NCBI GenBank assembly: GCA_030642205.1
Contig: DAOWOF010000162.1
Coordinates: 1-5,694, forward strand
Direction of reading: 5' to 3'
Source of the DNA: Desulfobacteraceae bacterium
GTDB lineage: Bacteria > Desulfobacterota > DSM-4660 > Desulfatiglandales > Desulfatiglandaceae
Length of the DNA stretch: 5,694 nucleotides
Every line of letters starts with the position of its first letter. The first letter of the stretch is position 1. The position numbers and the translations under genes are program-made. Below, one piece after another: positions 5,564-5,694 of this stretch. Under the pieces are notes generated by a model that was not told the origin of the DNA, ran no database searches, and worked only from the letters and a program-made list of their open reading frames with translations.

Positions 5564-5652
5564 GCTTGTCTGAAACCAGAAATTACATTGAAAATAGCTG
5601 ATTCATTTGGTATATCTCTTTCAATAGTCCTGAATTTTGTTTTAATCAGGAA
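5554..5652 (-). pseudogene. Possible C-terminal remnant of an unidentified gene
   Basis: On the minus strand a frame runs from just after a TGA (5655-5653) to TAG (5556-5554). It codes 32 residues ending in E-R-D-I-P-N-E-S-A-I-F-N-V-I-S-G-F-R-Q-A-K-K. The composition looks like a real protein end, but no start codon exists in the frame. Upstream, the other minus-strand frames stay open for only short stretches toward the window edge, so a frameshifted gene entering from the right is conceivable. I do not recognise the family. Confidence 0.25.
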
Positions 5653-5694
5653 TCATAAAAATTGATATCTTTAGACTGGCCAAAAAAGGTATAA

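Noticed and set aside
1..5694. CRISPR array, tRNA, rRNA or a phage/defence system
   Set aside because: No regularly spaced repeats, no cloverleaf-like sequence and no gene of such families was seen on either strand.

Overview
The window holds most of a Tol-Pal envelope operon on the minus strand, flanked by two unrelated genes on the plus strand. The base composition is AT-rich. Together with the tolQ-tolR-tolA-tolB order, the divergence of the TolA stalk from enterobacterial TolA, and the look of the TolQ and TolB sequences, this suggests a Gram-negative bacterium of the Desulfobacterota (Desulfobacterales-like, a sulfate-reducer type). That assignment rests on recognising family character, not on a marker gene.

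Layout from left to right: positions 1-354 are the 3' end of a plus-strand HDOD-domain gene whose start lies outside the window. A short convergent gap (355-461) follows. The tol genes then run right to left: tolQ (3910-3137), tolR (3075-2674), a TolA/TonB-like gene (2657-1860) and tolB (1805-462). All are closely spaced (61, 16 and 54 nt) and share one good sigma70-type promoter at 3975-4002. From there to 4721 is about 720 bases without a gene. It holds AT-rich sequence, a set of competing hairpin arms (4239-4297) and a roughly 170-bp element with long imperfect terminal inverted repeats that looks like a MITE (4416-4585). A second promoter (4638-4664) drives a plus-strand, stand-alone NAD(P)-binding atypical short-chain dehydrogenase/reductase gene (4722-5456). 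The last 238 bases hold a stem-loop with an alternative pairing partner and a T-tract, plus a short minus-strand reading frame that may be a gene remnant.

How the genes work together: TolQ and TolR form the proton-motive-force motor in the inner membrane. It acts on TolA, whose membrane anchor carries the SxxxH motif and whose C-terminal domain reaches across the periplasm to TolB. In the usual system TolB is also bound by the peptidoglycan-associated lipoprotein Pal, and the complex tightens the outer membrane at the division site. The pal gene that commonly follows tolB is absent: tolB runs directly into the convergent HDOD gene.

I found no sign of a wholly new system. The most notable sequence observations are a perfect 14-bp inverted repeat inside tolB, the MITE-like element, the missing pal, and the possible regulatory folds at the tolA-tolB junction and after the reductase gene.
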